Positions 1 through 8,161 of a stretch of DNA of 64,000 bases are shown here, in pieces. A model generated the notes under the pieces. It had not been told where the DNA came from. It ran no database searches and worked only from the letters and a program-made list of their open reading frames with translations. The position numbers were made by a program, and so were the translations under genes. Position 1 is the first letter of the stretch. Each line of letters begins with the position of its first letter. Source of the DNA: JAIEOG01 sp964611895 (lineage in GTDB: Bacteria; Bdellovibrionota; FAC87; UBA2466); NCBI GenBank assembly GCA_964611895.1, contig CAZTDN010000004.1:62001-126000 (forward strand), written 5' to 3'.

Positions 1-409
1 CCTGGTGATCCCAGGGTGCGGGTCGCCCGGCCAGGAACTTACCGCTGGGTGAATAGACGCGAAAGCTCACGGCCTCTGTTTGGTTCTTTAAGAACTGGCC
101 AATGTGAAGAGATGACGCTGAGGACACCGCCTGCAAGAAGCGAGCATTCTCTTTGACTGCGTGGACGAGATCGAGCAAGTCTTTCTCGGATCCTTGGACC
201 TCGGCAATAAAAGCATCGCGTTCGGTTTCCGCGCGACGACGGACTTGCTCACGATTGTTTTCTTCAAATACCCTAGTGGCGTAGACGCTCAAAAAGATGG
301 CAGGCAAAACGGAAAGCGGGATGAAATACAACCCTAGCGTAGCTTTGAGCGAACGTGTTCCGGACCGGAACTGGGAAAAAAACCTGCTCTTTGAAGCGGG
401 TAATCTCAT
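1..409 (-). CDS. Membrane-anchored sensor protein, 3' part outside the window
   Basis: The reading frame opens at an ATG (409-407) and stays open to the window edge, so only about 136 N-terminal residues are visible. The first 19 residues are basic, then comes one hydrophobic segment (about residues 20-44, with LGLYFIPLSVLPAIFLSVYA) and a hydrophilic, probably periplasmic, region. This is the usual N-terminus of a bitopic sensor such as a histidine kinase, methyl-accepting protein or diguanylate cyclase, but no output domain is in view, so the type is inference. It starts 21 bases after the stop of the small barrel gene on the same strand and may be the last gene of the Mla-like operon. Confidence 0.6.
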   Translation of the reverse strand, partial: MRLPASKSRFFSQFRSGTRSLKATLGLYFIPLSVLPAIFLSVYATRVFEENNREQVRRRAETERDAFIAEVQGSEKDLLDLVHAVKENARFLQAVSSASSLHIGQFLKNQTEAVSFRVYSPSGKFLAGRPAPWDHQ

Positions 410-430
410 AGAGTGCGTCTTGTGAGAGCG

Positions 431-982
431 CTAAAAATACCAGTGAACGCTCAGTCCAGCGTAGAGGCCATTGGACAGATCCATCATGCGAAAGAGGTAT
501 TGAAGCTCCGCGCTAATCGCAAAGCCCATAGGGTGCATGAACTGTACCCCTACGGCTGGTGACAGCAGAAATACAGAAAACCCCTTGGTATAGTCGTACC
601 CAGCCCCCAAAAACTGATCACTCAATATCGATGGGCTCACGCTAGTGGCCAATGTCCCACTGGTCCACCAACGAGCAAAGGAGAGTCCAACATAGGGACT
701 GACCCATTCTCCGAGGAGGAAATAGCGCGCGTTCACCATCAGTGTGGAATAATCCAAACCGGTACCCATCCCCAACCCCATACTTAGATTAGGCGAAAGG
801 TTTACGTCGGCAACAATACCCATGATGGCGAGCGCACCGCCTGCCGAAAAACCAATGCCGAATCTCTTGGCCGACTTTACGGCCTCAAGCTGCATGCTGG
901 CTCCCTCACCGGCAAACGATGGCGACGCGAAAATCAAAACAAACACAAACAAAACCGAGCCAAATTTAGAAGATGCGCGCAC
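431..982 (-). CDS. Small predicted outer-membrane beta-barrel protein
   Basis: A 183-aa protein with a Sec signal peptide (residues 1-24, ending SPSFA) and a mature part of alternating glycine-rich amphipathic strands that ends HWYF, an aromatic C-terminus typical of outer-membrane barrels. The start is a GTG 17 bases inside the 3' end of the MCE gene. An AGAGGGG Shine-Dalgarno lies just upstream, which supports translational coupling. The position at the end of the lipid-transport operon suggests the outer-membrane partner of that transporter, but there is no sequence evidence for lipid binding. I do not recognise a named family beyond OmpW/OmpA-like small barrels. Confidence 0.65.
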   Translation of the reverse strand: MRASSKFGSVLFVFVLIFASPSFAGEGASMQLEAVKSAKRFGIGFSAGGALAIMGIVADVNLSPNLSMGLGMGTGLDYSTLMVNARYFLLGEWVSPYVGLSFARWWTSGTLATSVSPSILSDQFLGAGYDYTKGFSVFLLSPAVGVQFMHPMGFAISAELQYLFRMMDLSNGLYAGLSVHWYF

Positions 983-1727
983 GGATCCCCTCTTCTTGCA
1001 AAAATTTTCTCAGTGTTTTTTCATCCATCTGCTCAGCTCTTTTGAGCAGAGTACTCAGGCGTTGAAAGAAAAGTTTCCCTTCCGGGTCATTTAGTCCATC
1101 GCGCAACTGGGACGAAATCGCGCTCAGGTTTGAAATCAAAGTAAAAAATGCTTTACGATTCTCTTTGCCCTTGAGGAACTCATTTGCATCTGTGAGCAAG
1201 TGACTCAATTGATCGATAAACTCGGAAATCGTTCCTTCTTTTTTTTCTAGAAATTCAGCAACGCGCCCAAAGACATTATACCCTTGGGACAAGAGCTGAT
1301 CGATTCGAGGAGGATCCACTCCACGAACCACCGAACCCGGGGCAACGGGCTCACCAGAGCCGGGGGTAATCTCAATATACCGCTCCCCAATAATGCCTGC
1401 CATATTCACGTAAAAACGAGAATCTTTGCGAATGGTGCCAAGCGCTCTTTTGGCGACTGAAATAGTGATTCTCAAGGAGGCGGGATCGCCCGCGTCTACT
1501 GTCGTGGGAGGAATGAATTCGATGCTCTCAACCTTTCCCACCTTGACGCCTGAAACGCGGACCGCAGACCCAACCTCTACCCCTCCAGCGAAACTATAGA
1601 GGACCGCGAAACGCGCATCGCGCGAAAATGTCCCCAGCATCCCTAACAGGGAACCAAAAACCAAAAGCAAGGCAAGCACGCTCAAAAGCAGCAAACCGAC
1701 CCAAAACTCTTTGCTTAGTTTATTCAT
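966..1727 (-). CDS. MlaD-type MCE-domain protein of a lipid ABC transporter
   Basis: A 253-aa protein with one N-terminal transmembrane helix (about residues 8-29) followed by an MCE domain (about 38-118) containing VRVSGVKVGKVESI and IIGERYIEITPGS, both characteristic of MlaD. The C-terminal third is helical. MCE proteins form hexameric periplasmic rings that ferry phospholipids between the membranes. It lies 37 bases after the second MlaE-type permease and overlaps the barrel gene downstream. It is the only MCE protein in an operon that has two ATPases and two permeases. No MlaA, MlaB or MlaC homologue is visible nearby. Confidence 0.9.
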   Translation of the reverse strand: MNKLSKEFWVGLLLLSVLALLLVFGSLLGMLGTFSRDARFAVLYSFAGGVEVGSAVRVSGVKVGKVESIEFIPPTTVDAGDPASLRITISVAKRALGTIRKDSRFYVNMAGIIGERYIEITPGSGEPVAPGSVVRGVDPPRIDQLLSQGYNVFGRVAEFLEKKEGTISEFIDQLSHLLTDANEFLKGKENRKAFFTLISNLSAISSQLRDGLNDPEGKLFFQRLSTLLKRAEQMDEKTLRKFLQEEGIRARIF

Positions 1728-1764
1728 GAGTGTTTTTGAAATGCGGGGGGAGGACTCTCCTACA

Positions 1765-2457
1765 TTATAGCGCGTAGAAAAGGTAGGTCACAACGAAATC
1801 AGCCAAAATTATCCAAACTGAGCTTGTTACCACGGCTAGTGTTGCGGCGCCTCCAATCCCCTGACTCCCTGGCTTGCAACGCAGCCCATAAAAACATGAA
1901 ATCAACGAGAACATCGCTCCAAATACCGCCGCTTTTACTAGACTCGATGCAGCATCTATGGGACGCATAAACGCAAACATGGTGTTAAAAAACTCTCCGC
2001 TCCCATAGCCCAGTTTTGCAGCGGCGATCCACGCTCCACCGACGCAGGCGGTTGCCACCGCAATTACTGTGAGGCAAACACACGCGACCACACTCGCAAG
2101 ACAGCGAGGCAGGACCACAAATCCGAAGACATTCAACCCCAGAAGCTCCAGCGCGTCGAGTTGATCGGTGTTTTTCATCACGCCGATTTCTGCAGCAAAC
2201 GCGGCTCCCACCCTAGAAGATAACAGGAGCGCGGTCACCACGGGCCCGAGTTCTCGAACCATGAGCAACGTCGAAAAAGCGGGGACCAACGTATCCTGGC
2301 GGAGCACCATTTTCATGTGAAATGAAAACTCCAAAATCAGCATCAAAGAAACAAATCCCAAGGAAAAGACGACTACCCCAACACTTTCCACCCCCACAAA
2401 GAACAGCTGTTCCGTGGTTTGATGAAAACGATTCCAAAAATACCTCCAACTATTCAT
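1765..2457 (-). CDS. MlaE-type permease, second paralogue
   Basis: A 230-aa integral membrane protein of the MlaE/YrbE family. It carries the conserved block AEIGVMKNTDQLDALELLG followed by LPRCLASVVA, and multiple hydrophobic segments. I place the start at the ATG at 2457-2455, which overlaps the TGA of the upstream permease in an ATGA arrangement. The open frame continues further upstream, but that extension only shadows the preceding gene. It is clearly diverged from its neighbour permease, so the two look like the halves of a heteromeric membrane domain rather than a recent duplication. Confidence 0.88.
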   Translation of the reverse strand: MNSWRYFWNRFHQTTEQLFFVGVESVGVVVFSLGFVSLMLILEFSFHMKMVLRQDTLVPAFSTLLMVRELGPVVTALLLSSRVGAAFAAEIGVMKNTDQLDALELLGLNVFGFVVLPRCLASVVACVCLTVIAVATACVGGAWIAAAKLGYGSGEFFNTMFAFMRPIDAASSLVKAAVFGAMFSLISCFYGLRCKPGSQGIGGAATLAVVTSSVWIILADFVVTYLFYAL

Positions 2458-3251
2458 AAGAGTCCCAGTAAATAATTGGCTACTAAGATCGACACCAGGC
2501 TTTGGACAGCCGTCCTGCGAACAGCCATACCAACCCCCGCAGAACCGCCCTGCGCATGGTACCCCTGGTAACAACAAACCACGGCGAGAATCGCACCAAA
2601 ACAAAGACTTTTTCCCACCCCCACCATCACGCTCCAACCTGTAACGATACTCGGAATACCTCGAACAAAACTGATCCAATTGATTCCCAGTTGAATTGTC
2701 GAGAGGATGATTCCGCCTGCAATGGCAGCGATCAACCCAATGATTAGCAACAAAAAGCTCGCCGCTAAAACCGCAAGCAAGCGTGGCACCACCAAATAAC
2801 GAATGGGATCCACTCCCAGGCAACGGATCGCATTTATCTGATCCGTCACCTGCATCGTTCCCAGTTCCGCCGAAGTAAAGGCCCCCACCTTTCCAGCGAG
2901 GATGAAAGCGATCAAAACGGGCCCCACATTGCGAATGGTCACTGAGGCTGAAAGCCCCCCCAAATAACTCTGAGCCCCAAAGTCTCGCAGCTGCAGGTCG
3001 AGTTGAATGGCCATGATGGCGCCCACAAAAAATCCGGTCAAAACCGTCGTTAAAACCGAATGGACTCCGACCTTATAAATTTCATCCACCAAGGCGGCAC
3101 GGCGCACTCCAAACTGAAAAAAAACGCGCAGCACTTGAATGCCGAAAAGGATTACGGCCCCAAATTGCGCAATAGGTTTTTGGAGTTTAAGGGTGCTGGC
3201 CCCAACGGAGCTGACTAGGGAGTGAACGGCGCGCATGCGCCATTTTATCAC
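2454..3251 (-). CDS. MlaE-type permease, first paralogue
   Basis: A 265-aa integral membrane protein of the MlaE/YrbE family, with TSAELGTMQVTDQINAIRCL and the following VVPRLLA that mark the conserved cytoplasmic coupling region. It forms the membrane domain of a lipid-transport ABC system together with the ATPases upstream. The frame starts at a GTG (3251-3249) overlapping the end of a small ORF. An ATG at 3236 is an alternative, giving 260 aa. It overlaps the second permease by 4 bases, so co-translation is likely. Confidence 0.88.
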   Translation of the reverse strand: MIKWRMRAVHSLVSSVGASTLKLQKPIAQFGAVILFGIQVLRVFFQFGVRRAALVDEIYKVGVHSVLTTVLTGFFVGAIMAIQLDLQLRDFGAQSYLGGLSASVTIRNVGPVLIAFILAGKVGAFTSAELGTMQVTDQINAIRCLGVDPIRYLVVPRLLAVLAASFLLLIIGLIAAIAGGIILSTIQLGINWISFVRGIPSIVTGWSVMVGVGKSLCFGAILAVVCCYQGYHAQGGSAGVGMAVRRTAVQSLVSILVANYLLGLL

Positions 3252-3448
3252 GCTGTCATCTTAAGCACGGCCGAAAAAAGGGCTGCTAAAACCAGTAGGA
3301 CCATGGGATAGGCCCATTGCAATAATGCATTTCCATTCATGCACTTTGAACAAAGCAAAACGGATACCAAGGAGCGTGAGAAGCAAAAGCCTAGGCAATC
3401 GTTGCATCCCCCAACACCAGCTTGGGGCTCAGGGGCATTAAGCGACAC
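3248..3448 (-). CDS. Possible small membrane protein within the Mla-like operon
   Basis: A 66-codon frame between the first ATPase and the first permease. It starts at a GTG overlapping the ATPase end by 11 bases and stops 4 bases inside the permease start. The C-terminal 30 residues form a convincing transmembrane helix (WAYPMVLLVLAALFSAVL), and an internal ATG at 3340 would encode just that 30-aa piece. The N-terminal part is Cys-rich and not clearly protein-like. The tight overlaps favour a real gene, but the weak Shine-Dalgarno and short length leave it uncertain. Nothing in the sequence gives it a function. Confidence 0.3.
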   Translation of the reverse strand: MSLNAPEPQAGVGGCNDCLGFCFSRSLVSVLLCSKCMNGNALLQWAYPMVLLVLAALFSAVLKMTA

Positions 3449-4172
3449 CCGACTCGATCAAGAACGCCTGGGTCAGTGGAACAGCGCTACCACGAATCTC
3501 GGCCGGGGTGCCGTGATCGAGAATCCTTCCACCTTCAATCAAGAGGATCCGGTCGGCTATGGCGAGAGCACCGGGCATGTCGTGAGACACGACAAGTGCA
3601 CCCGCATTTAAGGTTTTGCAGAGCCGCACGATGAGTTCTTGCACTCCCTGCGAGGCCACCGGGTCCAGACTCGTGGTCGGCTCATCAAATAGCAGATACT
3701 TTGGCTCCAAAACCACCGCCCGCGCCATGCTCACTCGCTTTTGATACCCATGACTCAGTTCGGAGGGCATTTTTCCCAAAATTTCTTCTGGCAATTGCAC
3801 TTGCCCCAGCGCTTTGCGCGCGCGCTCAGTGAGTAAATCGGCATCTGCATTGCCCATCGCCCGCAACCCGAAGAGGAGATTTTCTTCTACACTCAGCGAA
3901 TCCATCAAAGCAGGCTGCTGAAAAACAAGCGCACACTTGCGGCGTACTGCCATCCATTGGCGCTCATCAAAACGCGTAACTTCAACTCCATCGATCCAGA
4001 TTTCGCCCGAGTCTGGCTCGACCAGACCCACCAAGTGCCTCAAGGTGACAGATTTTCCGACCCCTGATTTACCAAGCAGAAAAACAATCTCTCCTGGATG
4101 TACCGTGAAACTGATCCCTCGCAATACTGCTTTGGCACCGAAGGATTTTTCGACATTTTTAAACTCGATCAT
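3438..4172 (-). CDS. MlaF-type ABC ATPase with degenerate signature motif
   Basis: A 244-aa cytoplasmic ATPase of the MlaF/Mkl family. Visible motifs are Walker A GKSGVGKS, a Q-loop glutamine in LVFQQ, Walker B LLFDEPT with the catalytic glutamate, and an intact H-loop VVSHD. The signature motif, normally LSGGQ or LSGGM, reads LSHGY and so has lost the first signature glycine. It overlaps the upstream ATPase by 14 bases. Because the partner ATPase has the opposite pattern (good signature, no H-loop histidine), I infer that the two assemble as a heterodimer energising the two MlaE-type permeases. Confidence 0.9.
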   Translation of the reverse strand: MIEFKNVEKSFGAKAVLRGISFTVHPGEIVFLLGKSGVGKSVTLRHLVGLVEPDSGEIWIDGVEVTRFDERQWMAVRRKCALVFQQPALMDSLSVEENLLFGLRAMGNADADLLTERARKALGQVQLPEEILGKMPSELSHGYQKRVSMARAVVLEPKYLLFDEPTTSLDPVASQGVQELIVRLCKTLNAGALVVSHDMPGALAIADRILLIEGGRILDHGTPAEIRGSAVPLTQAFLIESGVA

Positions 4173-4941
4173 TGGCCCCCACCTTGAAGGAGGTTGCTTG
4201 CATAAACTGTTTTACGGCGCTGTGGGAAGACTGTTGCAAAGATTCCATGGTCCCCACTTGTGCAAAAGCTCCCTCCCAAAGAAAACCGGCCGCATGCACC
4301 AAGCGGTTCATTTGGAGTAGCTCACTCGACACGAGCACTACAGTCATTTTGTAGGTGTCACGGAACTCGCCGATCAAATCAACCAAAGCTCTGGAGGTCA
4401 CCGGATCTAAACCCGCTGTGGGCTCATCATACAAAAGCACCTCGGGTGACAGGAGCAATGCACGCGCAATTCCCAAACGTTTTTGCATCCCACCGCTCAA
4501 TGAGTGAACCGGAAGGTCTTTAGCTTCTAGGAGCCCCACATCACTCAACGCCTGCTCTGTTTTTTTTATTCTCTGGCGGCGTGTGAGGGAGGTCTTTTCA
4601 CTCAGCACCAACTCCAAGTTCTCTGCGGTCGTAAGCCAATCAAAGAGCCCCCCTTTTTGAAACGTCATTCCGATCCGTCTTCGAAAATCCGCTTTTTCTC
4701 CAGAACTAAACTCAGCTATGTTTTTGCCGTAGAACAGCACGTGTCCCGCAATTAGATCGTGCAAGCCAGCAAGCACTTTCAGAAAGAGGGTCTTGCCGTG
4801 GCCGCCCTGCCCCAGGACCCCAAAAGTAGTTCCCGCTTCAATTTCCCAGTTCAGCCCGTGAAGCACGGGGTGCGCGCCAAAGCCAGCGGCCACCCCCTCC
4901 AGGGCAAATACCGGGTGGGATGCCTTTGATTTCGTTTGCAT
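4159..4941 (-). CDS. MlaF-type ABC ATPase lacking the H-loop histidine
   Basis: A 260-aa ABC ATPase and the first gene of the operon. It has Walker A GQGGHGKT, a Q-loop glutamine (MTFQK), a normal signature LSGGMQKR, and Walker B LLYDEPT with its glutamate. The switch position that should read VSHD reads VSSE, so the H-loop histidine is absent. The first 10 or so residues are polar and the ATG has no strong Shine-Dalgarno. It probably pairs with the next ATPase rather than forming a homodimer. The 105-base gap upstream is shared with a divergently transcribed histidine kinase. Confidence 0.9.
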   Translation of the reverse strand: MQTKSKASHPVFALEGVAAGFGAHPVLHGLNWEIEAGTTFGVLGQGGHGKTLFLKVLAGLHDLIAGHVLFYGKNIAEFSSGEKADFRRRIGMTFQKGGLFDWLTTAENLELVLSEKTSLTRRQRIKKTEQALSDVGLLEAKDLPVHSLSGGMQKRLGIARALLLSPEVLLYDEPTAGLDPVTSRALVDLIGEFRDTYKMTVVLVSSELLQMNRLVHAAGFLWEGAFAQVGTMESLQQSSHSAVKQFMQATSFKVGANDRV

Positions 4942-5046
4942 TTTGCCATTTTAGCATACCGCCAAAGCAGCTAACCCCTGAAATTTTGAGCATTATTTCG
5001 AAACATTGCCACTTTTCAGCTGGGTGGTGCTAAACACTTTACCCTC

Positions 5047-8000
5047 ATGCAGAACCTCGAAAAATCGAAACCGACTTCGATGTCCATGGCATGGTTTCCC
5101 TGGGAATCTTTGGTCGAGTCTTTACCCGACGCCCTCATCCTGCTCGACCTCAACGGGAGAGTTCTTCGTTGGAACCCCGCTGCGGAAGCCTTGTTTGGCT
5201 ATTCTGCTCAACACACTCTGGGGAAGCGTTTTCAGGAATTTGCTCTCCCCCACGTGGATCCACTCGCCGCGGCGGAATTCCAGAACGTAGTTCGGACCGA
5301 AACGACCCGCAACTACCAAACCACACGACACCGCAAAGACGGGACGCCGATTTATATCAATGTGCGCCTCATCCCGTGGAAAGACGACACCGGTGCGATG
5401 GCTGGCGTGGTTAAGCTGGTTCGCGACAATACCGAACATCAAATGCTTCAAACTCTTGTGCCGAGCGAGCTAGGGAGAACACAACCAGGCGCCTGGAGCT
5501 ACACCCCCTCGGCGGGTAAAGTTTGGTGGGGAGAACAAACCTACCGCATTCACGAGCTCCCGGTAGGAACGGAGATTACGCTCGACTATGCCTTGAGTTT
5601 CTATGTTCCGGAGCATCGGGAGTTGATGCGCGAATGCCTGCAACGAGCCATCTCCGATCGCACGCCCTATGAAATAGAACTGCGCGTGGTTACGGCGAGT
5701 GGAAAAGAAACCTGGTTTCGAGTGCACGGACGCCCGCATTTCATAGACAATGTTCTGACACATGTGAGCGGCACCGTGCAGGACATTAACGAGCAACACC
5801 AGTCGCAAGATGCGCTTCAAGAAAGTGAAGTCCTGTTCCGGTCCCTATCGGATAACGTTCCCGCCTTTATTTGGATTGCGGATTCCGAAGGTAAAATGAT
5901 CTATTCCAACCGGCGCTGGATGGACCTCATTGGACCTAGCACTCTTTTTACTAACCCCTCCGTTTGGAGAGAGTCGATACATCCGGACGACTGGTACGCT
6001 GCCGAACAAACTCTGACCCAAGCTTTTGAGCAGCGCCACGCCTATGAGCGCACTTTCCGAATGCGTCGCAAAGACGGCACCTACCGCTGGCTTCTGGAAC
6101 GAGGGGCTCCACGCATTGGGCGAAATGGGGCCTTTGTTGGGTTTCTCTCCTGTGGAACCGACATTACCGAGGAAAGAGAACTTCAGGAAAAACTCGCAGC
6201 AAGTGAACTCCAGCTCAGGTCCACCATGGAACACGCACCCGTGGGACTCTTTTTGTCAGATGGCGAAGCCAATATCAGCTACGCAAACAAACAGTTCGAA
6301 GCCATTACCGGCAGCAAACTAGAGCGCTGCCAAAACAAGGGCTGGGTGCAATTGCTCAGCGCCGCCGATAGAAAGCGTTTTGCAGAAAAGTGGCGTCAGT
6401 TTGTGAATGACGAAATACCCTTAGACGTCGAGTATTCGTTCTCGCTTCATGGAGAGCAGAAGTGGTTCCGCCTCACTGCTGTCGTCCTGGAAAAATCCGC
6501 TCAGAGCGCGAAGTACTTGGGAGTGATGCAGGATATTAGTCAGCTCAAACTCACCGAAAATCGCCTTGTACAAGAGAGATCCTATCTTGCAGGAATCGTG
6601 AGCGCGAACCCCGACTTGGTACTACTGATGTCCCGTGAGGGCGAGTACCTTGATTGCTTTATCGATCCGGGCAACGACCTTCTGTTGGATAGAGAGTCGA
6701 TCATCGGGAAAAATCTCCGCGAGCTACTCACCCCCGAAATGACCGAGCAGAACTTGCATGCCATTCAGGAGTCCATCCGAACGGGAAAAACCCAGACTTT
6801 TGAATATGAGCTCAAGGTCCGAGATGAGTTGCGCTATTACGAAGGACGGGTATCGCGGGTATCTGAAGACAAAGCGATTTTTTCCATCAGAAACATCAAG
6901 GCCCGAAAAGAAGCAGAGCTCGAACTGGTCAAAGCCAAAGAGGAGGCGCAAAAAGCATCTGCAGCCAAATCTCTCTTCCTCGCTCGGATGAGCCATGAAC
7001 TACGCACTCCGCTGAACGGAATTGTGGGCATGACAGGGTTATTGCTCGACAGCAAACTCAGCGAAGATCAACAGGAGTCCGTGCAGACAATCCGGCACTG
7101 CAGCGAAGCGCTTTTGGCACTGGTGAACGATATCTTAGACCTGTCCAAGATCGAGGCCGGAAAACTGGATCTTGAACCACACCCGTTCGAATTAACGCCT
7201 CTGATTCGATCTTCCATCGACATGGTGATTGGTTCCGCCATCGAGAAGTCACTGCCCATAGAGGAGAAGCTCGATCCCCGCCTCCCCGTTTGGGTCACAG
7301 GAGACTCTGCCAAGATCCGTCAAATCCTCGTCAACCTATTGGGAAATGCGGTCAAGTTCACTTCCGAGGGGTCTGTTCGCTTGGAGGTCTGCCTTCAAAT
7401 GGACGCCGCCCTACCCTCCGGCTTGCATAAGATTTTATTCCGTATTGAAGACACTGGGATTGGTATCGAACCCGAACGCCAAACACAGCTTTTTTCCCCG
7501 TTTCAACAGGCTGACGCTTCGATCAATCGGCGTTACGGTGGTACTGGCCTCGGTTTAGCGATTACCAAATCGCTGGTCGAAAAAATGGGTGGAGAAATCC
7601 GTCTTTCCAGTACTCCCAATAAGGGGACCTGTGTCGAGTTTTCTATAGTCGTACAGGAGCAGAAGGAGCTCAAAGGGACCACCACGGCCACCACGGCCGC
7701 AGCGAAGCTAGGCCCACCGTTGCCCTTGCGAATTCTTGTGGCCGAGGACAATCCCATTAACCAAAAATTCGCCATCCGACTGCTGTCCAAGCTCGGATAC
7801 CGCGCCGATCTGGCTTCGGATGGCAGCGAAGCGATTGAAGCTGCGCTCTCGCGCCCCTACGATCTGATATTCATGGATCTGCAAATGCCCGAGACAGATG
7901 GTTTGTTGGCCACCCGCCAAATCCGGGCCCGACTGGCCGTAGAAAAACAACCTCGCATTATCGCCATGACAGCCGCAGCCATCAAAGGAGACCGAGAACG

Positions 8001-8154
8001 AGCACTGGAATGCGGCATGGACGATTACCTTTGCAAGCCGGTGAAAGTAGAGGAGCTGGTTCGGGTTTTAAACGAAACTCGGCCCAATACCCGCACCCAA
8101 ACAACTCCCTATTGGCAGCAGGCCACAAAACCAGGTAGTACAGGGCCTGCTTGA
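5047..8154 (+). CDS. Hybrid sensor histidine kinase with multiple PAS domains
   Basis: A 1035-aa protein with no predicted membrane segment, so probably cytoplasmic. About five PAS domains span residues 17-635 (for example PDALILLDLNGRVLRWN near the start and VPAFIWIADSEGKMIYSN near 270). The dimerisation domain has the phospho-acceptor H650 in MSHELRTPLNG. The kinase domain shows an N-box around 755-775 (LVNLLGNAVKFT), G1 EDTGIGIE and G2 GGTGLGLA. A C-terminal receiver has AEDN at 899-902 and the likely phospho-acceptor D944 in IFMDLQMPE, with TAAA and the switch lysine in CKP. It probably senses a soluble or redox cue. No separate response regulator is nearby, so the output would need a phosphotransfer partner elsewhere. 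Confidence 0.95.
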   Translation: MQNLEKSKPTSMSMAWFPWESLVESLPDALILLDLNGRVLRWNPAAEALFGYSAQHTLGKRFQEFALPHVDPLAAAEFQNVVRTETTRNYQTTRHRKDGTPIYINVRLIPWKDDTGAMAGVVKLVRDNTEHQMLQTLVPSELGRTQPGAWSYTPSAGKVWWGEQTYRIHELPVGTEITLDYALSFYVPEHRELMRECLQRAISDRTPYEIELRVVTASGKETWFRVHGRPHFIDNVLTHVSGTVQDINEQHQSQDALQESEVLFRSLSDNVPAFIWIADSEGKMIYSNRRWMDLIGPSTLFTNPSVWRESIHPDDWYAAEQTLTQAFEQRHAYERTFRMRRKDGTYRWLLERGAPRIGRNGAFVGFLSCGTDITEERELQEKLAASELQLRSTMEHAPVGLFLSDGEANISYANKQFEAITGSKLERCQNKGWVQLLSAADRKRFAEKWRQFVNDEIPLDVEYSFSLHGEQKWFRLTAVVLEKSAQSAKYLGVMQDISQLKLTENRLVQERSYLAGIVSANPDLVLLMSREGEYLDCFIDPGNDLLLDRESIIGKNLRELLTPEMTEQNLHAIQESIRTGKTQTFEYELKVRDELRYYEGRVSRVSEDKAIFSIRNIKARKEAELELVKAKEEAQKASAAKSLFLARMSHELRTPLNGIVGMTGLLLDSKLSEDQQESVQTIRHCSEALLALVNDILDLSKIEAGKLDLEPHPFELTPLIRSSIDMVIGSAIEKSLPIEEKLDPRLPVWVTGDSAKIRQILVNLLGNAVKFTSEGSVRLEVCLQMDAALPSGLHKILFRIEDTGIGIEPERQTQLFSPFQQADASINRRYGGTGLGLAITKSLVEKMGGEIRLSSTPNKGTCVEFSIVVQEQKELKGTTTATTAAAKLGPPLPLRILVAEDNPINQKFAIRLLSKLGYRADLASDGSEAIEAALSRPYDLIFMDLQMPETDGLLATRQIRARLAVEKQPRIIAMTAAAIKGDRERALECGMDDYLCKPVKVEELVRVLNETRPNTRTQTTPYWQQATKPGSTGPA

Positions 8155-8161
8155 GGGGCGG

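Noticed and set aside
2458..2823. N-terminal extension of the second MlaE permease
   Set aside because: The extension overlaps the other permease in a different frame, and the ATGA start at 2457 fits the family N-terminus.
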